64,000 nt of DNA from Exiguobacterium sp. s146 (GCF_018618415.1 NZ_JACSMA010000002.1:62001-126000), one strand, 5' to 3'. Numbered from the stretch's first letter, positions 17,327-26,421 are shown. Numbers and translations are program-made. Notes: generated by a model not told the origin, from the sequence alone.

Positions 17327-18076
17327 TTATTCGACCGTCTTACGAGAATGGTGTAAAAATGCCCGCGGCTTCTTCCAAATGATCAAGCCGACGTACCCGA
17401 GCGTGAGCAAAATCAAGGCACTAACGAGGACGACATAGAGTGTCGCTTCCTCGATTCGAGCGAAGATAGCGATGTACGCCCAGACGAAGACGAGCGGATA
17501 GATGAAGTCACGATGCCACCACATGAAGACGAGCGCGAGGACGACCCCGACCATGAGCATGAGCGATGTCCAAGCGAGTTCGTCGAGCCCGAGCACGGTC
17601 GTGACCCGCTCCCGATTGATGACGACGAACACGTTGACAATCGTCGCGACGGACACCCAGCCGATATAGATTGAGAACGGGAATCGGTCGAGCCAACTCG
17701 TCGACGTCCGGAAAGCGATGTAATAGAGCCAGGCGAGCGTTGCCAGGAAAGCGACCATGACGACGAGCGAGGCGATGAACCACTCGTTCGTGAACGTGAG
17801 CAACCAAAGGCCGTTCAAGATACACGAGACGAGAAAGCCTGCTTTCATTCGATTCGCCTGCCGGTTCGCGACCGACCCTTTCTTCAATTGCAAGACGAGC
17901 CAAACGGCGAGCGCCACGTAAATCACGCCCCAAATCGAGAATGCGTACCCGGCCGGCTTGAAGTAGATGTCGATGCGGTCCGACACGGCCGCGTTTTCAC
18001 CGCTCGCGAAGTAGTTGATGACGACCGTCGCCAAAAACGCCAGCCAGTTGATTAAAGGCCATTTTGATAAGTCCAT
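17327..18076 (-). CDS. TspO/MBR-like tryptophan-rich membrane protein
   Basis: 249 residues with about seven to eight hydrophobic segments. The start MDLSKWPLINWLAFLATVVINY and the conserved PAGYAFSIWGVIY loop resemble the long tryptophan-rich sensory protein branch of Gram-positives. The C-terminal third is very hydrophobic and ends in a basic tail (HHSRKTVE). TspO proteins bind tetrapyrroles in several bacteria, but nothing here identifies the ligand. The ATG at 18076 is chosen over upstream in-frame codons because GGAGGA lies eight bases before it. It stands alone between two terminators. Confident in membrane location, less in the function. Confidence 0.75.
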   Translation of the reverse strand: MDLSKWPLINWLAFLATVVINYFASGENAAVSDRIDIYFKPAGYAFSIWGVIYVALAVWLVLQLKKGSVANRQANRMKAGFLVSCILNGLWLLTFTNEWFIASLVVMVAFLATLAWLYYIAFRTSTSWLDRFPFSIYIGWVSVATIVNVFVVINRERVTTVLGLDELAWTSLMLMVGVVLALVFMWWHRDFIYPLVFVWAYIAIFARIEEATLYVVLVSALILLTLGYVGLIIWKKPRAFLHHSRKTVE

Positions 18077-18195
18077 AAATAGGATCCTCCGAAGAAGACC
18101 TGACACCTCCTTTATCAGCATAGTTTTCTATACCCATGTGCCAACGCTCATACACTTCTCGACTCGCTCCCGAATAAATTGCTAGACACATAACA

Positions 18196-18224
18196 AAACG
18201 ACTCCGGCGTAAACCGGAGTCGTC
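18196..18224 (-). terminator. terminator of the aldo/keto reductase gene
   Basis: ACGACTCCGG and CCGGAGTCGT perfect arms, 6-nt loop, then TTTTG on the minus strand. It lies about 60 bases beyond the stop. Confidence 0.8.
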
Positions 18225-18284
18225 TCGTAAAAAGTGGCCGTGTCACCATATTCGGGTTCGCCCATTTAAGTTCATGGACAATGC

Positions 18285-19097
18285 TTAAAAGTCAATCTCG
18301 TCCGGGTCTGGACCGAGACGGTCATGTGTCGCCACGGCATCGATTTTCACCAAATCGTCCGCGTCGAGCGCGAAGTCGAACACGTCGAAGTTCTCTTGGA
18401 TTCGGTGCGGCGTGACCGATTTCGGAAGCGCCACGTTCCCCGTGTCCAAATGCCAGCGAAGCACGACTTGGGCCGGCGTCTTGCCGTGTTTCTCAGCAAT
18501 CTCTGCGAAGGCCGGGATATCGAGAAACTTCCCTTGCATGAGCGGGCTCCATGCCTCGACTTGGATGCCCTCGTCTTGGCAATATTCGACGAGATCCGGT
18601 TGCGGGAGTTGCGGGTGGAGCTCGATTTGGTTGATGAGCGGCGTCATAAGGCCCTCCTGTTTCAACGTCTCGAGATGATGCTCTTTGAAGTTCGATACAC
18701 CAATCGCCTTGATTTTACCGGCCTCATAGAGGTCAATCAAATCTTTCCATGCCTCGACGAACCCGTCGACTGGCCAGTGGAGAAGACAGAGATCCAAATA
18801 GTCCGTCTCGAGTCGAGCGAGTGATTCGTCAAACGCCTCTTTCGTCCGACGCTGGCGAATGTCCTCGTTCCAAATCTTCGACGTCAAAAAGATATCTTCA
18901 CGAGCGACGCCTGATGCTTGAATCCCTTTGGCGACGCCTTCTTCATTCTTATAGACGGCTGCCGTATCGATATGGCGATATCCGACTTTGAGTGCCTCGG
19001 CCACGGCCTGTGGCGCCTCCGTCTCATTGTCGACTTGCCATACCCCAAAGCCGATCATTGGAATTTTGACACCGTTGCGTAACGTTGCGAGTTGCAT
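18285..19097 (-). CDS. aldo/keto reductase (AKR5-like)
   Basis: NADPH-dependent carbonyl reductase with a TIM-barrel fold, 270 residues. The catalytic tetrad is visible: Asp in HIDTAAVY, Tyr in the same motif, Lys in FLTSKIW, His in LCLLHWPVD. The NADP-binding C-terminal part has LPKSVTPHRIQENF. Close in character to Bacillus YvgN/YtbE, which reduce methylglyoxal and other aldehydes; the substrate here is not determined. RBS AAGGGG before ATG 19097. Single gene. Confidence 0.93.
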   Translation of the reverse strand: MQLATLRNGVKIPMIGFGVWQVDNETEAPQAVAEALKVGYRHIDTAAVYKNEEGVAKGIQASGVAREDIFLTSKIWNEDIRQRRTKEAFDESLARLETDYLDLCLLHWPVDGFVEAWKDLIDLYEAGKIKAIGVSNFKEHHLETLKQEGLMTPLINQIELHPQLPQPDLVEYCQDEGIQVEAWSPLMQGKFLDIPAFAEIAEKHGKTPAQVVLRWHLDTGNVALPKSVTPHRIQENFDVFDFALDADDLVKIDAVATHDRLGPDPDEIDF

Positions 19098-19163
19098 ACA
19101 ATCATTCCCCTTTCCAATCTGTTCGAGCTGATTGTATCATACCCGTCATTCTATTTCGAAAAA

Positions 19164-19961
19164 CTAAATCGTCAAATCTTTTCGAGTGAACCGTCCGTAT
19201 GAAAGGAGCATGGCGACGACGAGAATCCCAGCCAACAAGAAAAAGGAACGAAGTGTCGAATCCCCTTGGATTTGTGCATTGGCATCGAACAGCGAGAAAA
19301 TCGACAGCGCATTCAACCAATCGAGTTGCTCGCTAAATCCCGAGAACACGTTCGCCATCAAGAAGAGGGCGAAGATTCCTCCGGTGACCATATACGACCG
19401 TGTGCTGTCATCGAACAAGCTCGCGAGCACGTACGCCATCGCGCCGAGCACGAGCAGGATGAGACCCGCATTGAGCTGAAGTGTCCATAGCAGTCCGTAA
19501 TCGATTTTCAAATCAAACAGCACGTTGGCCAACATGAGGCTTAACCCGTTCAACCCGACGAGCATGCCGCTCGCAATCACGAGCACCGTCATACTTGCCG
19601 TCACGTAGCCGGCTCGCGAAATCGGGGCGGCCAAATAGAGCATGACCTCACCCGAGTCGACAGGCTTTGCCATGAGCCGTGAGGCGAATGTGAGGGCGAA
19701 CAGAATGGCCAACACGTAAAAGATGAGCCCGTAATAGTTACCGGCGAGCAGGTTGATGACGTTATCCATCGTGAGGTTTGGATCGATTTTGAACACATCG
19801 AGCAGCTCCGGTGGCAACGAATCCAATTTGCCTTCAATCAGTCCCGTCTCTTGGATGGACGGGAACACGGCCGCCAAAAAGAACAAGTATAGGCTTGTCC
19901 CAAGCGAGTACCCGAGAATCCAGCTCCGGTTTTGTTTGAACAGTGCCGAGATGAGTACCAT
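19164..19961 (-). CDS. ABC-2 type transporter permease
   Basis: 265-residue membrane subunit with six hydrophobic spans, starting MVLISALFKQNRSWILGYS. A short extracytoplasmic region with LPPELLDVFKIDP lies after the first span. Forms an exporter with the ATPase encoded immediately upstream: the ATPase stop TAA touches this ATG, and the ribosome-binding site GGGGAGG lies inside the ATPase 3' end. The divergent TetR regulator suggests that the exporter responds to a toxic or signalling compound. The substrate is unknown. Confidence 0.85.
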   Translation of the reverse strand: MVLISALFKQNRSWILGYSLGTSLYLFFLAAVFPSIQETGLIEGKLDSLPPELLDVFKIDPNLTMDNVINLLAGNYYGLIFYVLAILFALTFASRLMAKPVDSGEVMLYLAAPISRAGYVTASMTVLVIASGMLVGLNGLSLMLANVLFDLKIDYGLLWTLQLNAGLILLVLGAMAYVLASLFDDSTRSYMVTGGIFALFLMANVFSGFSEQLDWLNALSIFSLFDANAQIQGDSTLRSFFLLAGILVVAMLLSYGRFTRKDLTI

Positions 19962-20834
19962 TTATTTCGCCTCCCCGTAATATTGCATGAACAGATGCTC
20001 GAGTTCGTCGGTACCGCTCGACAATGATTGGACGTCATACCGGGCCAGCCGATGAATCAAGTCATTCAACTCTTCGACCGTCGACAAGCTGACCGTGACG
20101 ACTAACCCGTCACGAGTACCGACTTCTTCACTCAACCGACTCGCGGCCGATTCGTCCTTCAGCTCGATGCGATACGTTTTCTGACTATGCCGTTTCAACT
20201 CGGTCATTTCGGCTTCGATAATCATTCGCCCATCCCGGATGAGCGCGGCCCGATCGCACGTCTTTTCCATCTCAGGAAAGTGGTGCGAACTCATCAACAC
20301 TGCCTTGCCCGCCTTCTTCTCGGCAATCACCCAATCGACGAGCCGTTCCTGCATGAGCGGATCGAGTCCGCTCGTCGGTTCATCAAGGATATATACAGGC
20401 ACGTCTTTCATGAAGCAAGTGATGATGGCGAGCTTTTGTTTCATCCCTTTCGACATCTTCCGTACTTTAAGCGACGAATCGAAAGCGAACACCTCCCGCA
20501 ACTTCCGCTCACGTTCCGTACTCGTCACATGTAATTTCCGAGTGAGACGAATGACTTCTTCTCCGGTCATGTCTTGCGGGTAATTAATCTCACCTGGCAA
20601 ATAACCGACGAGCGCCTTCACCGCCTCGCTCTCGTTCCAACAGTCGTGCCCCATGACGGTGGCCGTGCCAGCGTCGGCATGGAGCAACCCCATCAAGTGA
20701 CGAATCGTCGTTGATTTCCCGGCCCCGTTCGGTCCGATGAAACCGAACACGGTCCCCGGTTCGACCGTGAAAGACACATCAAAGATGCCATGGGACGGAT
20801 CGAAACGCTTCGTCAATCCTTTCAATTGAATCAC
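19962..20834 (-). CDS. ABC transporter ATP-binding protein
   Basis: Cytoplasmic ATPase of the two-component exporter, 290 residues. Walker A GPNGAGKST, Q-loop region, signature SKGMKQKL, Walker B VYILDEPTSGLD and the switch His (SSHHFPEME) are all present, followed by a C-terminal extension typical of DrrA/CcmA-type exporters. Two GTG starts are possible; I use 20834 because AAGGAG is eight bases upstream and the product then begins with IQLKGLTKRF. Co-transcribed with the permease. Divergent from the TetR gene across a 120-bp region with a duplicated motif. Confidence 0.9.
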   Translation of the reverse strand: MIQLKGLTKRFDPSHGIFDVSFTVEPGTVFGFIGPNGAGKSTTIRHLMGLLHADAGTATVMGHDCWNESEAVKALVGYLPGEINYPQDMTGEEVIRLTRKLHVTSTERERKLREVFAFDSSLKVRKMSKGMKQKLAIITCFMKDVPVYILDEPTSGLDPLMQERLVDWVIAEKKAGKAVLMSSHHFPEMEKTCDRAALIRDGRMIIEAEMTELKRHSQKTYRIELKDESAASRLSEEVGTRDGLVVTVSLSTVEELNDLIHRLARYDVQSLSSGTDELEHLFMQYYGEAK

Positions 20835-20850
20835 TGTCCTCACTCCTTAG

Positions 20851-20946
20851 TTTTGAAATATAAAATGAATATGATTACAAAACAAGTATATCACGTTATT
20901 TTTTGAAATGGAAATGGTATATTGATTACAAAACAATGAGAGAAGT
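20851..20946. promoter_or_regulatory. duplicated operator between ABC exporter and tetR
   Basis: An imperfect direct repeat of about 35 bp occurs twice, at 20851-20885 and 20911-20946. Each copy starts TTTTGAAAT and ends with the identical 14-mer TGATTACAAAACAA (20872-20885 and 20933-20946). The copies cover the likely promoters of both divergent units (TATATT near 20928 for tetR). Best read as two binding sites for the adjacent TetR protein. Confidence 0.55.
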
Positions 20947-20956
20947 GAGGATTGCT

Positions 20957-21526
20957 ATGGATGGATTCACAAAACGAACGGAGGCGAAGCGACGGGCCAT
21001 TTTAGATGCGGCCGTTCGACTGATGGCCACGAAACAGTCCCGTTTCACAGTGAGCGAGCTTGCTCGCGCCGCCTCGGTCTCACCGGTATCGATTTATAAC
21101 TACTTCGGGTCGAAGGAACAAGTCATCATCGCCGTCTTGACCGAGATGACGGAGGAGCAGATGGGATGGATCGAGTCACAGATCGTTGATCATGTGCCGT
21201 TCGATCGATTGTTAATCGAGATTTTGTCCCGTAAAATCGAGACGGCTGGGCTGTTCGACGAGGCGATTACGACGATGATCCAAGCGGATGCATCGTGGCA
21301 ACAGTTGGCCGGACGAGGCTACGCCGCGTTCCGTCAACTGATTGAATATGGGAAAACGAGCGGGGCCATCGACCCGGAGCTGTCGACCGATACGTATTTA
21401 CGGTACGTCCAACTCGTGCAACAGGCGATTTTGTCCGACCCGAACCTGGCGACGTCACCGATGACCGAATCGATGCAAGACTATTTCCGATTTTTCCTTC
21501 ACGGCATCATTCAGAAAAACAGCTAA
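20957..21526 (+). CDS. TetR-family regulator of the adjacent ABC exporter
   Basis: 189 residues from the ATG at 20957. The N-terminal helix-turn-helix is clear (residues about 8-55: RRAILDAAVRLM, then FTVSELARAASVSPVSIYNYFGSKE). The C-terminal ligand domain is variable and not matched to a known effector. An upstream in-frame ATG gives 18 extra residues but has no ribosome-binding site, whereas 20957 follows AGAAGTGAGG. It is divergent from the ABC exporter and probably represses it and itself through the duplicated sites. Confidence 0.88.
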   Translation: MDGFTKRTEAKRRAILDAAVRLMATKQSRFTVSELARAASVSPVSIYNYFGSKEQVIIAVLTEMTEEQMGWIESQIVDHVPFDRLLIEILSRKIETAGLFDEAITTMIQADASWQQLAGRGYAAFRQLIEYGKTSGAIDPELSTDTYLRYVQLVQQAILSDPNLATSPMTESMQDYFRFFLHGIIQKNS

Positions 21527-21576
21527 AAAGTCGTCTATCACTTCTTTTGCGTGTAAGAAGTGATAGGCGACTTTTT
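21525..21576. terminator. bidirectional terminator, tetR / FAD oxidase
   Basis: Very long hairpin: AAAAAGTCG-CTATCACTTCTT and AAGAAGTGATAG-CGACTTTTT arms with 8-nt loop and one internal mismatch. The tetR stop codon falls at its left edge. Confidence 0.9.
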
Positions 21577-21584
21577 ATATTTCG

Positions 21585-22706
21585 TTATTCTTTATCGTTC
21601 GTTCTGAACACGAATTCCTCGATCGGATAAAGTGACATGTCAAGCTCACAGTCACCGGTCAGAACGAGGTCGGCGAGCACTTTTCCGATGAACGGACCGA
21701 CCGTCAAACCGGATGACCCGAGACCGTTCGCGACGAGCAACTGCTCCGCTCCCGGCACACGGCCGAGAATCGGAATCGAGTTCGGGGTGACCGGACGGAA
21801 TCCGACCCGCGTCTCAATCAATTCTGCCTCAGCGAGTCCCGGCGCCGATTCGAGCCCTTTTGAGAGCACTTCATGAATCCCGATCGCCGTCGGCCGCGCG
21901 TCGAACGCCTTTTCACGCTCATGCGTCGAGCCGATGACGATGCGCCCTTCTTCAAACCCGAGCAAATAACGACGCCGTGGCGGCATGACGACCGGCCAGT
22001 CAGACGCATCCTTGTCCGGTAGCTGCACGTGCACGATTTGTGCTTTCTCGCCGGCGACACGGGCCGTATAGCCGATTGGCGCCATCAACTCGGGCAACCA
22101 CGCCCCGCAGGCGAGCACGATCTCATCCGCGTCATAGCGGACGCCGTCGCACTCGACATGATAGCCATCCGCTTCGACGAGGATGGCCGAGCCGTCAACG
22201 AAGGTCACACCGCGCTTCACGGCGACCCGTTCGAGGGCCGCGCGCAATTTCTCTCCATCGACTCGCGCTCCCCCTTCGACGAGGAGGGCGTCATATTCGT
22301 CCGAGAGCGGCGGGAATAGTGCTCTCGCTTCTTCTGCTGTCATCCGGGTCAAGTCGCCGATTTCCGGCGCTTCTTCTCGGCGCAGTGCCGTCCGTTCTTG
22401 CATCTCGTTCAATTTCTTGTCTTCATGCAAGGCGAGCGTCCCGACCCGCTTATAGCCGGTCTCGGTCTCGCCTTCTCGTTTCAAGTCCTCGACGACCGTC
22501 GCATAGTAGTGAGCGCCGCCTTTGGCGAGCGCGTACCATGCCTTATTGCGACGTTGGGCGATCCACGGGCAGACGATACCCGCCGCGGCGTCGGTCGCAC
22601 GGCCCTTCTCTTTCCGGTCGATGACGGTGACGTCGGCTTTCCCGGCTAAATGGTACGCGGTCGAGATGCCGACGATTCCTGATCCAATCACAATCACTTT
22701 TTTCAT
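21585..22706 (-). CDS. FAD-dependent oxidoreductase (D-amino-acid dehydrogenase / glycine oxidase type)
   Basis: DAO-family flavoprotein of 373 residues. N-terminal FAD-binding fold VIVIGSGIVGISTAYHLAG, with acidic end VTVIDRKE, then ATDAAAGIVCPW. The C-terminal part carries RVGFRPVTPNSIPILG and NGLGSSGLTVGPFIGK, typical of DadA/ThiO-like enzymes. It would oxidise a D-amino or N-methyl amino acid to an imino acid; the substrate cannot be fixed from sequence. The ribosome-binding site is modest (AAGGCG). Single gene between two terminators. Confidence 0.85.
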   Translation of the reverse strand: MKKVIVIGSGIVGISTAYHLAGKADVTVIDRKEKGRATDAAAGIVCPWIAQRRNKAWYALAKGGAHYYATVVEDLKREGETETGYKRVGTLALHEDKKLNEMQERTALRREEAPEIGDLTRMTAEEARALFPPLSDEYDALLVEGGARVDGEKLRAALERVAVKRGVTFVDGSAILVEADGYHVECDGVRYDADEIVLACGAWLPELMAPIGYTARVAGEKAQIVHVQLPDKDASDWPVVMPPRRRYLLGFEEGRIVIGSTHEREKAFDARPTAIGIHEVLSKGLESAPGLAEAELIETRVGFRPVTPNSIPILGRVPGAEQLLVANGLGSSGLTVGPFIGKVLADLVLTGDCELDMSLYPIEEFVFRTNDKE

Positions 22707-22753
22707 AGCAGTTGCGCCTTCATCGGTTCGATGACGGCTTCACATCCTTTCTT

Positions 22754-22784
22754 AAAAAAATCACCGGCCCGAAGGCCGATGATC
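22754..22784 (-). terminator. terminator of the BI-1-like gene
   Basis: ATCATCGGCC and GGCCGGTGAT pair around TTCG/CGAA on the minus strand, followed by seven T. The stop codon of the gene lies in the first stem bases. Confidence 0.85.
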
Positions 22785-23517
22785 AGTCGCGCATGGCGAG
22801 GCGATAGAGTAAATCAAGAATTTCAATATAGAGCCAGATGAGCGTCACAATCAAACCGAACGCCGCGACCCATTCGAGCTCTTTCGGAGCCCGGCTCTCG
22901 ACTTGACGCGCGATATAGTCGAAATCGAGCACGAGCGCGAGCGAGGCGATGATGACGATCACGAACTGCACGCCGATGGCGAGCGGTGACGAGCCCGTCA
23001 TGAACGGGAGTCCTGAACCGAAGAAACTCATCCCGATTTGGACGAGATAGAGCAACATGACCGTAAAGATCGCGGCCGTGACGCCGGCACGGAATTTTTG
23101 CGTCACTTTTACGAGTCCTGTCGAGTAGACGAACCACATCGCGAACGCGACGATGAACGTCGTCAATACGGCCCGTCCGACGATGCCCGGAAGCATCGCT
23201 TCGAAGAAATAAGAAATTAATCCGACGAACACACCTTCGACGATGCCGTACAATGGCGCGACGACCGGTGCCGTTCTCGGTTTGAACGTGATGACGAGTG
23301 CCAACACCAAGCCGAGGATGAGCGAGCCGATCATGAGCGGGAACAAGAGCGCTTCCCCGATTGTCGGGACGAGCATCCATGTCGTTCCGGCTGCTGCCGT
23401 AACGAGCAAGAGCAGAGTGAACACTTTCGACCACGTACCGGCTTTCGTCATCGGCGTGGCGCTATAGCCTGTTGTCTCCATCGATTTACGGAGAACTGGA
23501 TTCGATTTAAGTCTCAA
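22783..23517 (-). CDS. Bax inhibitor-1/YccA family membrane protein
   Basis: 244 residues with seven hydrophobic segments. The start MRLKSNPVLRK and the charged C-terminal helix with LALVLDFDYI... and EWVAAFGLIVTLIWLYIEIL fit the YccA branch of the TMBIM superfamily, whose bacterial members include a pH-sensitive calcium leak channel and an FtsH modulator. The conserved Asp residues in LDFDYI match the family pore/pH-sensing pair. The start is TTG at 23517; GGGG lies ten bases upstream. No ATG gives the conserved N-terminus. Confidence 0.85.
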   Translation of the reverse strand: MRLKSNPVLRKSMETTGYSATPMTKAGTWSKVFTLLLLVTAAAGTTWMLVPTIGEALLFPLMIGSLILGLVLALVITFKPRTAPVVAPLYGIVEGVFVGLISYFFEAMLPGIVGRAVLTTFIVAFAMWFVYSTGLVKVTQKFRAGVTAAIFTVMLLYLVQIGMSFFGSGLPFMTGSSPLAIGVQFVIVIIASLALVLDFDYIARQVESRAPKELEWVAAFGLIVTLIWLYIEILDLLYRLAMRD

Positions 23518-23543
23518 CTGTCGTTAACCCCTTTATTCTATTT

Positions 23544-24068
23544 TCAGTGTTTGGCCATGACTTTGATAAATTCCCGCATATAGTCAGGCAGGTCAGGCGG
23601 ACGGCGGCTCGAGACGATATGACCGTCGACGACGACCGGCTCATCATGCCAAATCGCGCCCGCGTTTTCCATATCATCTTTAATGCCCGGTGTACTCGTG
23701 ACGTTGATGCCATCGAGGATTTTCGCCGAGATCAATACCCAGCCCGCGTGACAGATTTGACCGATCGGTCGCTTCTCGTCATGCATATAGCGGACGAACC
23801 CTTTCACCGAATCGAATCGGCGCAACAAGTCGGGTGACCAGCCACCCGGGACGAGTATGGCGTCGTACGATGAGATGTCGACATCATCGAATGCGATGTC
23901 CGATTTAGCCGGAACACCGTATTTGCCGATATAGGCGTGATCTGCCTTCTCACCAGCGAGGATGACGTTCGCGCCTTCTTCGCGTAACCGATGGACCGGA
24001 TACCATAGTTCTAAGTCTTCAAAGTCGTCGCTGACGATTTGTAGCACGTTTTTACCTTGTAATTGCAT
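23544..24068 (-). CDS. DJ-1/PfpI family protein
   Basis: 174-residue glutamine-amidotransferase-like protein. Nucleophile Cys106 followed by His107 in GQICHAGW, and Glu17 near the N-terminus (DDFEDLE) which typically interacts with the cysteine. PGGWSPDLLR is the family loop. Members act as deglycase/glyoxalase or protease-like stress proteins; the precise activity here is not determinable. ATG 24068 follows GGGAGGG. Encoded just upstream of the BI-1 gene in the same direction with a 26-base gap, so possibly co-transcribed. Confidence 0.9.
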   Translation of the reverse strand: MQLQGKNVLQIVSDDFEDLELWYPVHRLREEGANVILAGEKADHAYIGKYGVPAKSDIAFDDVDISSYDAILVPGGWSPDLLRRFDSVKGFVRYMHDEKRPIGQICHAGWVLISAKILDGINVTSTPGIKDDMENAGAIWHDEPVVVDGHIVSSRRPPDLPDYMREFIKVMAKH

Positions 24069-24165
24069 CGAATCCCTCCCTTAATTTGTCTTTCACAAGT
24101 ATACCCTATAAGCCACGTGGCGAAAACAGGCACTGTCTTCCAAGTGCATGTCTCGCTTGAATGAA

Positions 24166-25086
24166 TCAATTCGTTTGAGCGACGGTCACGATCACATTTC
24201 CGGCCTTGCCTCCGGCATCCACGTATCGGTGTGCCGCGACGATGTCCTCGAGTGAGTAAACCGAATCGATGACGGCTTTTAGTCGCCCCGCTTCAAACAG
24301 CTCGTTCAGGAAAGTCAGATCCTCCTTCCGTTCACGTGCAGGTCCTTGCCCGGCGACGGAACTGAATTTCCCGTGTTCGGCGACATGCGTTCGGGCCATC
24401 CGTTTATCGATTTTCCCGGGCGCATCGAATACGGCGTCATAGGTGGTCAGTTCCGCGTCGTAGTTCGGTTTGGTGTAGTCGACCACGACGTCCGCGCCGA
24501 GACTTCTGACGAGTTCGAAGTTCCGCTCCCGACAGACGGCCGTCACATGTGCCCCGTTATATTTCGCGAGTTGAACGGCCATCGACCCGACTGCCCCGGA
24601 AGCCCCGTAAATCAAGATGGTCTTCGCTTGTTCGATGTTAACCTTGCGCAGAAAATGTAGAGACGTCGTACCGCCGAACGGTAGACTGGCGGCCTCAATA
24701 AAACTGGCGTTATGGGGCATGCGCTCAATGCATGTTGTCTCTTTTAGACATGCATACTCGGCATAGCCGCCGAACCGCATCCCGGTCAGCGCATAGACGC
24801 GGTCCCCAACCTTGAACCGCTCGACCCGACTTCCCGTCTCGATGACTTCCCCCGCCAAGACGACACCAAGAATCGGTTGGCGGGGGGCTTTAAAACCGAC
24901 GATGAGCCGCATCGGGAGTTTGCCGGCGGCCGGCACGTCGAGCGACCGTAGGCGACGGTCCCCCGAATGGACGGCCGTGGCGTAGATTTGAATCAATAGC
25001 TCATCCGACTTTGGCACAGGCTTGTCGACTTCTTGAAGCTGCAATACGTCTGGTGGTCCATATGCGGTACAAATCACGGCTTTCAT
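24166..25086 (-). CDS. zinc-binding-type alcohol dehydrogenase / quinone oxidoreductase
   Basis: Medium-chain dehydrogenase/reductase, 306 residues from ATG 25086 (GAGGAGGG precedes). N-terminal GroES-like domain with HSGDRRLRSLD and GVVLAGEVIETGSRVERFKVGDRVY; NADPH-binding fold YGASGAVGSMAVQLAK around residue 150. The structural and catalytic zinc cysteines of true alcohol dehydrogenases are absent, so it is of the zinc-free QOR/enoyl-reductase type. The longer upstream frame is rejected because it lacks a ribosome-binding site. Substrate unknown. Confidence 0.88.
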   Translation of the reverse strand: MKAVICTAYGPPDVLQLQEVDKPVPKSDELLIQIYATAVHSGDRRLRSLDVPAAGKLPMRLIVGFKAPRQPILGVVLAGEVIETGSRVERFKVGDRVYALTGMRFGGYAEYACLKETTCIERMPHNASFIEAASLPFGGTTSLHFLRKVNIEQAKTILIYGASGAVGSMAVQLAKYNGAHVTAVCRERNFELVRSLGADVVVDYTKPNYDAELTTYDAVFDAPGKIDKRMARTHVAEHGKFSSVAGQGPARERKEDLTFLNELFEAGRLKAVIDSVYSLEDIVAAHRYVDAGGKAGNVIVTVAQTN

Positions 25087-25140
25087 CGTATCCCTCCTCG
25101 CAAGACGTGAAGTCGTTACTAATGAATTCACCGTTTCAAA

Positions 25141-25171
25141 AAAATAAAACCAGATGGAACTGTCATCTGGC
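25141..25171 (-). terminator. terminator of the small membrane protein gene
   Basis: CCAGATG and CATCTGG arms with a 7-nt loop; TTTTATTTTTTT follows on the minus strand. Confidence 0.8.
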
Positions 25172-25191
25172 TCACGAAATGAGTTTTTCAA

Positions 25192-25473
25192 TCAAACTAG
25201 CTGAGGAATCAAAATGACCGCCAAAAGAAAAATAGTTGTAGTCTTTACTTTGTTTCGAGTTAACGCAAAAGGAATCAGGCATAACCCAAGAATGGTGATC
25301 GCAAGTGATATTAATCCCGGTATAAAGTAGCCTTCAGCCGATGCGATTGGGACACTGATCACATGAACGGTTGGATTCGAGAAAAACCCCATCGCTTCCA
25401 AAACAAGATTTCCGATTACGCCGAGACTCACTAAACATAAAGATAATGAAAACAGGAATGAGTTCTTTTTCAC
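25192..25473 (-). CDS. hypothetical 93-residue membrane protein
   Basis: Starts at a GTG (25473) with GGGG nine bases upstream; product begins MKKNSFLFSLSLCLVSLGVIG. Three hydrophobic stretches (about residues 6-28, 50-69 and 76-92), a short loop with NPTVHVISVPIASAEG between the first two, and a lysine-rich stretch before the last. I do not recognise the family. The gene and the next one to the right are visibly more AT-rich than the rest of the window. It has its own terminator. Confidence 0.6.
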   Translation of the reverse strand: MKKNSFLFSLSLCLVSLGVIGNLVLEAMGFFSNPTVHVISVPIASAEGYFIPGLISLAITILGLCLIPFALTRNKVKTTTIFLLAVILIPQLV

Positions 25474-25647
25474 GACAATTGCCCCTTTTTATATACAAGT
25501 CTAAATAAGTAGAAATAGCTTCCATTGTTTTCTTCTATTATAAATAATTTCGTATGATTCATGGAAAAAATTTCAACCCGTTCGGTTACAATAAAATTGA
25601 TTCTAATTTAACTTATTATAAGAACGCTCACCTGAAGGAGGCTCACG

Positions 25648-26334
25648 ATGAAGACGTGCTACTATCTCGGATGGTTCAATGATTTTTTTTCGACTCATTT
25701 GGCGGATGCCTTGTCACGAGACGTGACCAATCGGCAGTCTCTCGTAATCATTAGCTCGGATCCTGCTTCAACTGCAGTACATGGTGTTACTGAGCGCTCG
25801 TGGTTACAGGAAGCTGGCATCTTTTTTCATGACTATCACGTCATCAATTATGAGACGGACCGAACGAATGCGAAACATCTTCTAAATGAAGCTTCGATGA
25901 TCTTCTTATTAGGTGGGGACACCGTCAAACAAAATCAGTTCATCCATGAATATGATTTAATCCAATCGATTCAACAAAGCGACGCCATCGTCTTAGGTGC
26001 TAGTGCAGGGGCCATCAATATGTCTTCGTCTTGGCTATGCTCGCCAAACATGGGATATGATGTAGCAGCTCCAACGATTTTTCAAGGTGTGGCTCCCCAT
26101 GATTTCTCGGTTCTCTCCCACTTCAATCTCGAACATTCCATGGATGTCATCAAGCAAGAGCTAGCCTCTTTATCTAAAGAAGTACCCATCTATTTGTCGA
26201 ACAAAGATTGTGCCCTTCGTGTTCAAGGCGATCAAATCGATATTTTTGGTGACGTCTATTTGTACTCGAATCGAAACATGACGAAGTTACCTGAGACCAA
26301 GTCTTTTATCCCCAATTTCCCAACCACGCTTTAG
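25648..26334 (+). CDS. peptidase E / S51-family protein
   Basis: 228-residue glutamine-amidotransferase-like protein related to dipeptidase E (alpha-aspartyl dipeptidase). The nucleophile elbow is GASAGAINMS with Ser119, preceded by MIFLLGGDTVKQNQF, which in the family forms the oxyanion region. An acid residue and His would complete the triad; HFNLEHS near residue 170 is a candidate for the His. Start is ATG with GAAGGAGG upstream. Base composition is lower in GC than neighbours, so it may have been acquired. Family assignment is good; substrate preference is inferred only. Confidence 0.8.
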   Translation: MKTCYYLGWFNDFFSTHLADALSRDVTNRQSLVIISSDPASTAVHGVTERSWLQEAGIFFHDYHVINYETDRTNAKHLLNEASMIFLLGGDTVKQNQFIHEYDLIQSIQQSDAIVLGASAGAINMSSSWLCSPNMGYDVAAPTIFQGVAPHDFSVLSHFNLEHSMDVIKQELASLSKEVPIYLSNKDCALRVQGDQIDIFGDVYLYSNRNMTKLPETKSFIPNFPTTL

Positions 26335-26421
26335 AATCGAGTGGTTGTGCAGCATCAAGAGGTGGACAAGTGCAAAATCTGTATATGGAAATCGAAACGT
26401 TCTGTCGTCCATATATTGTGT

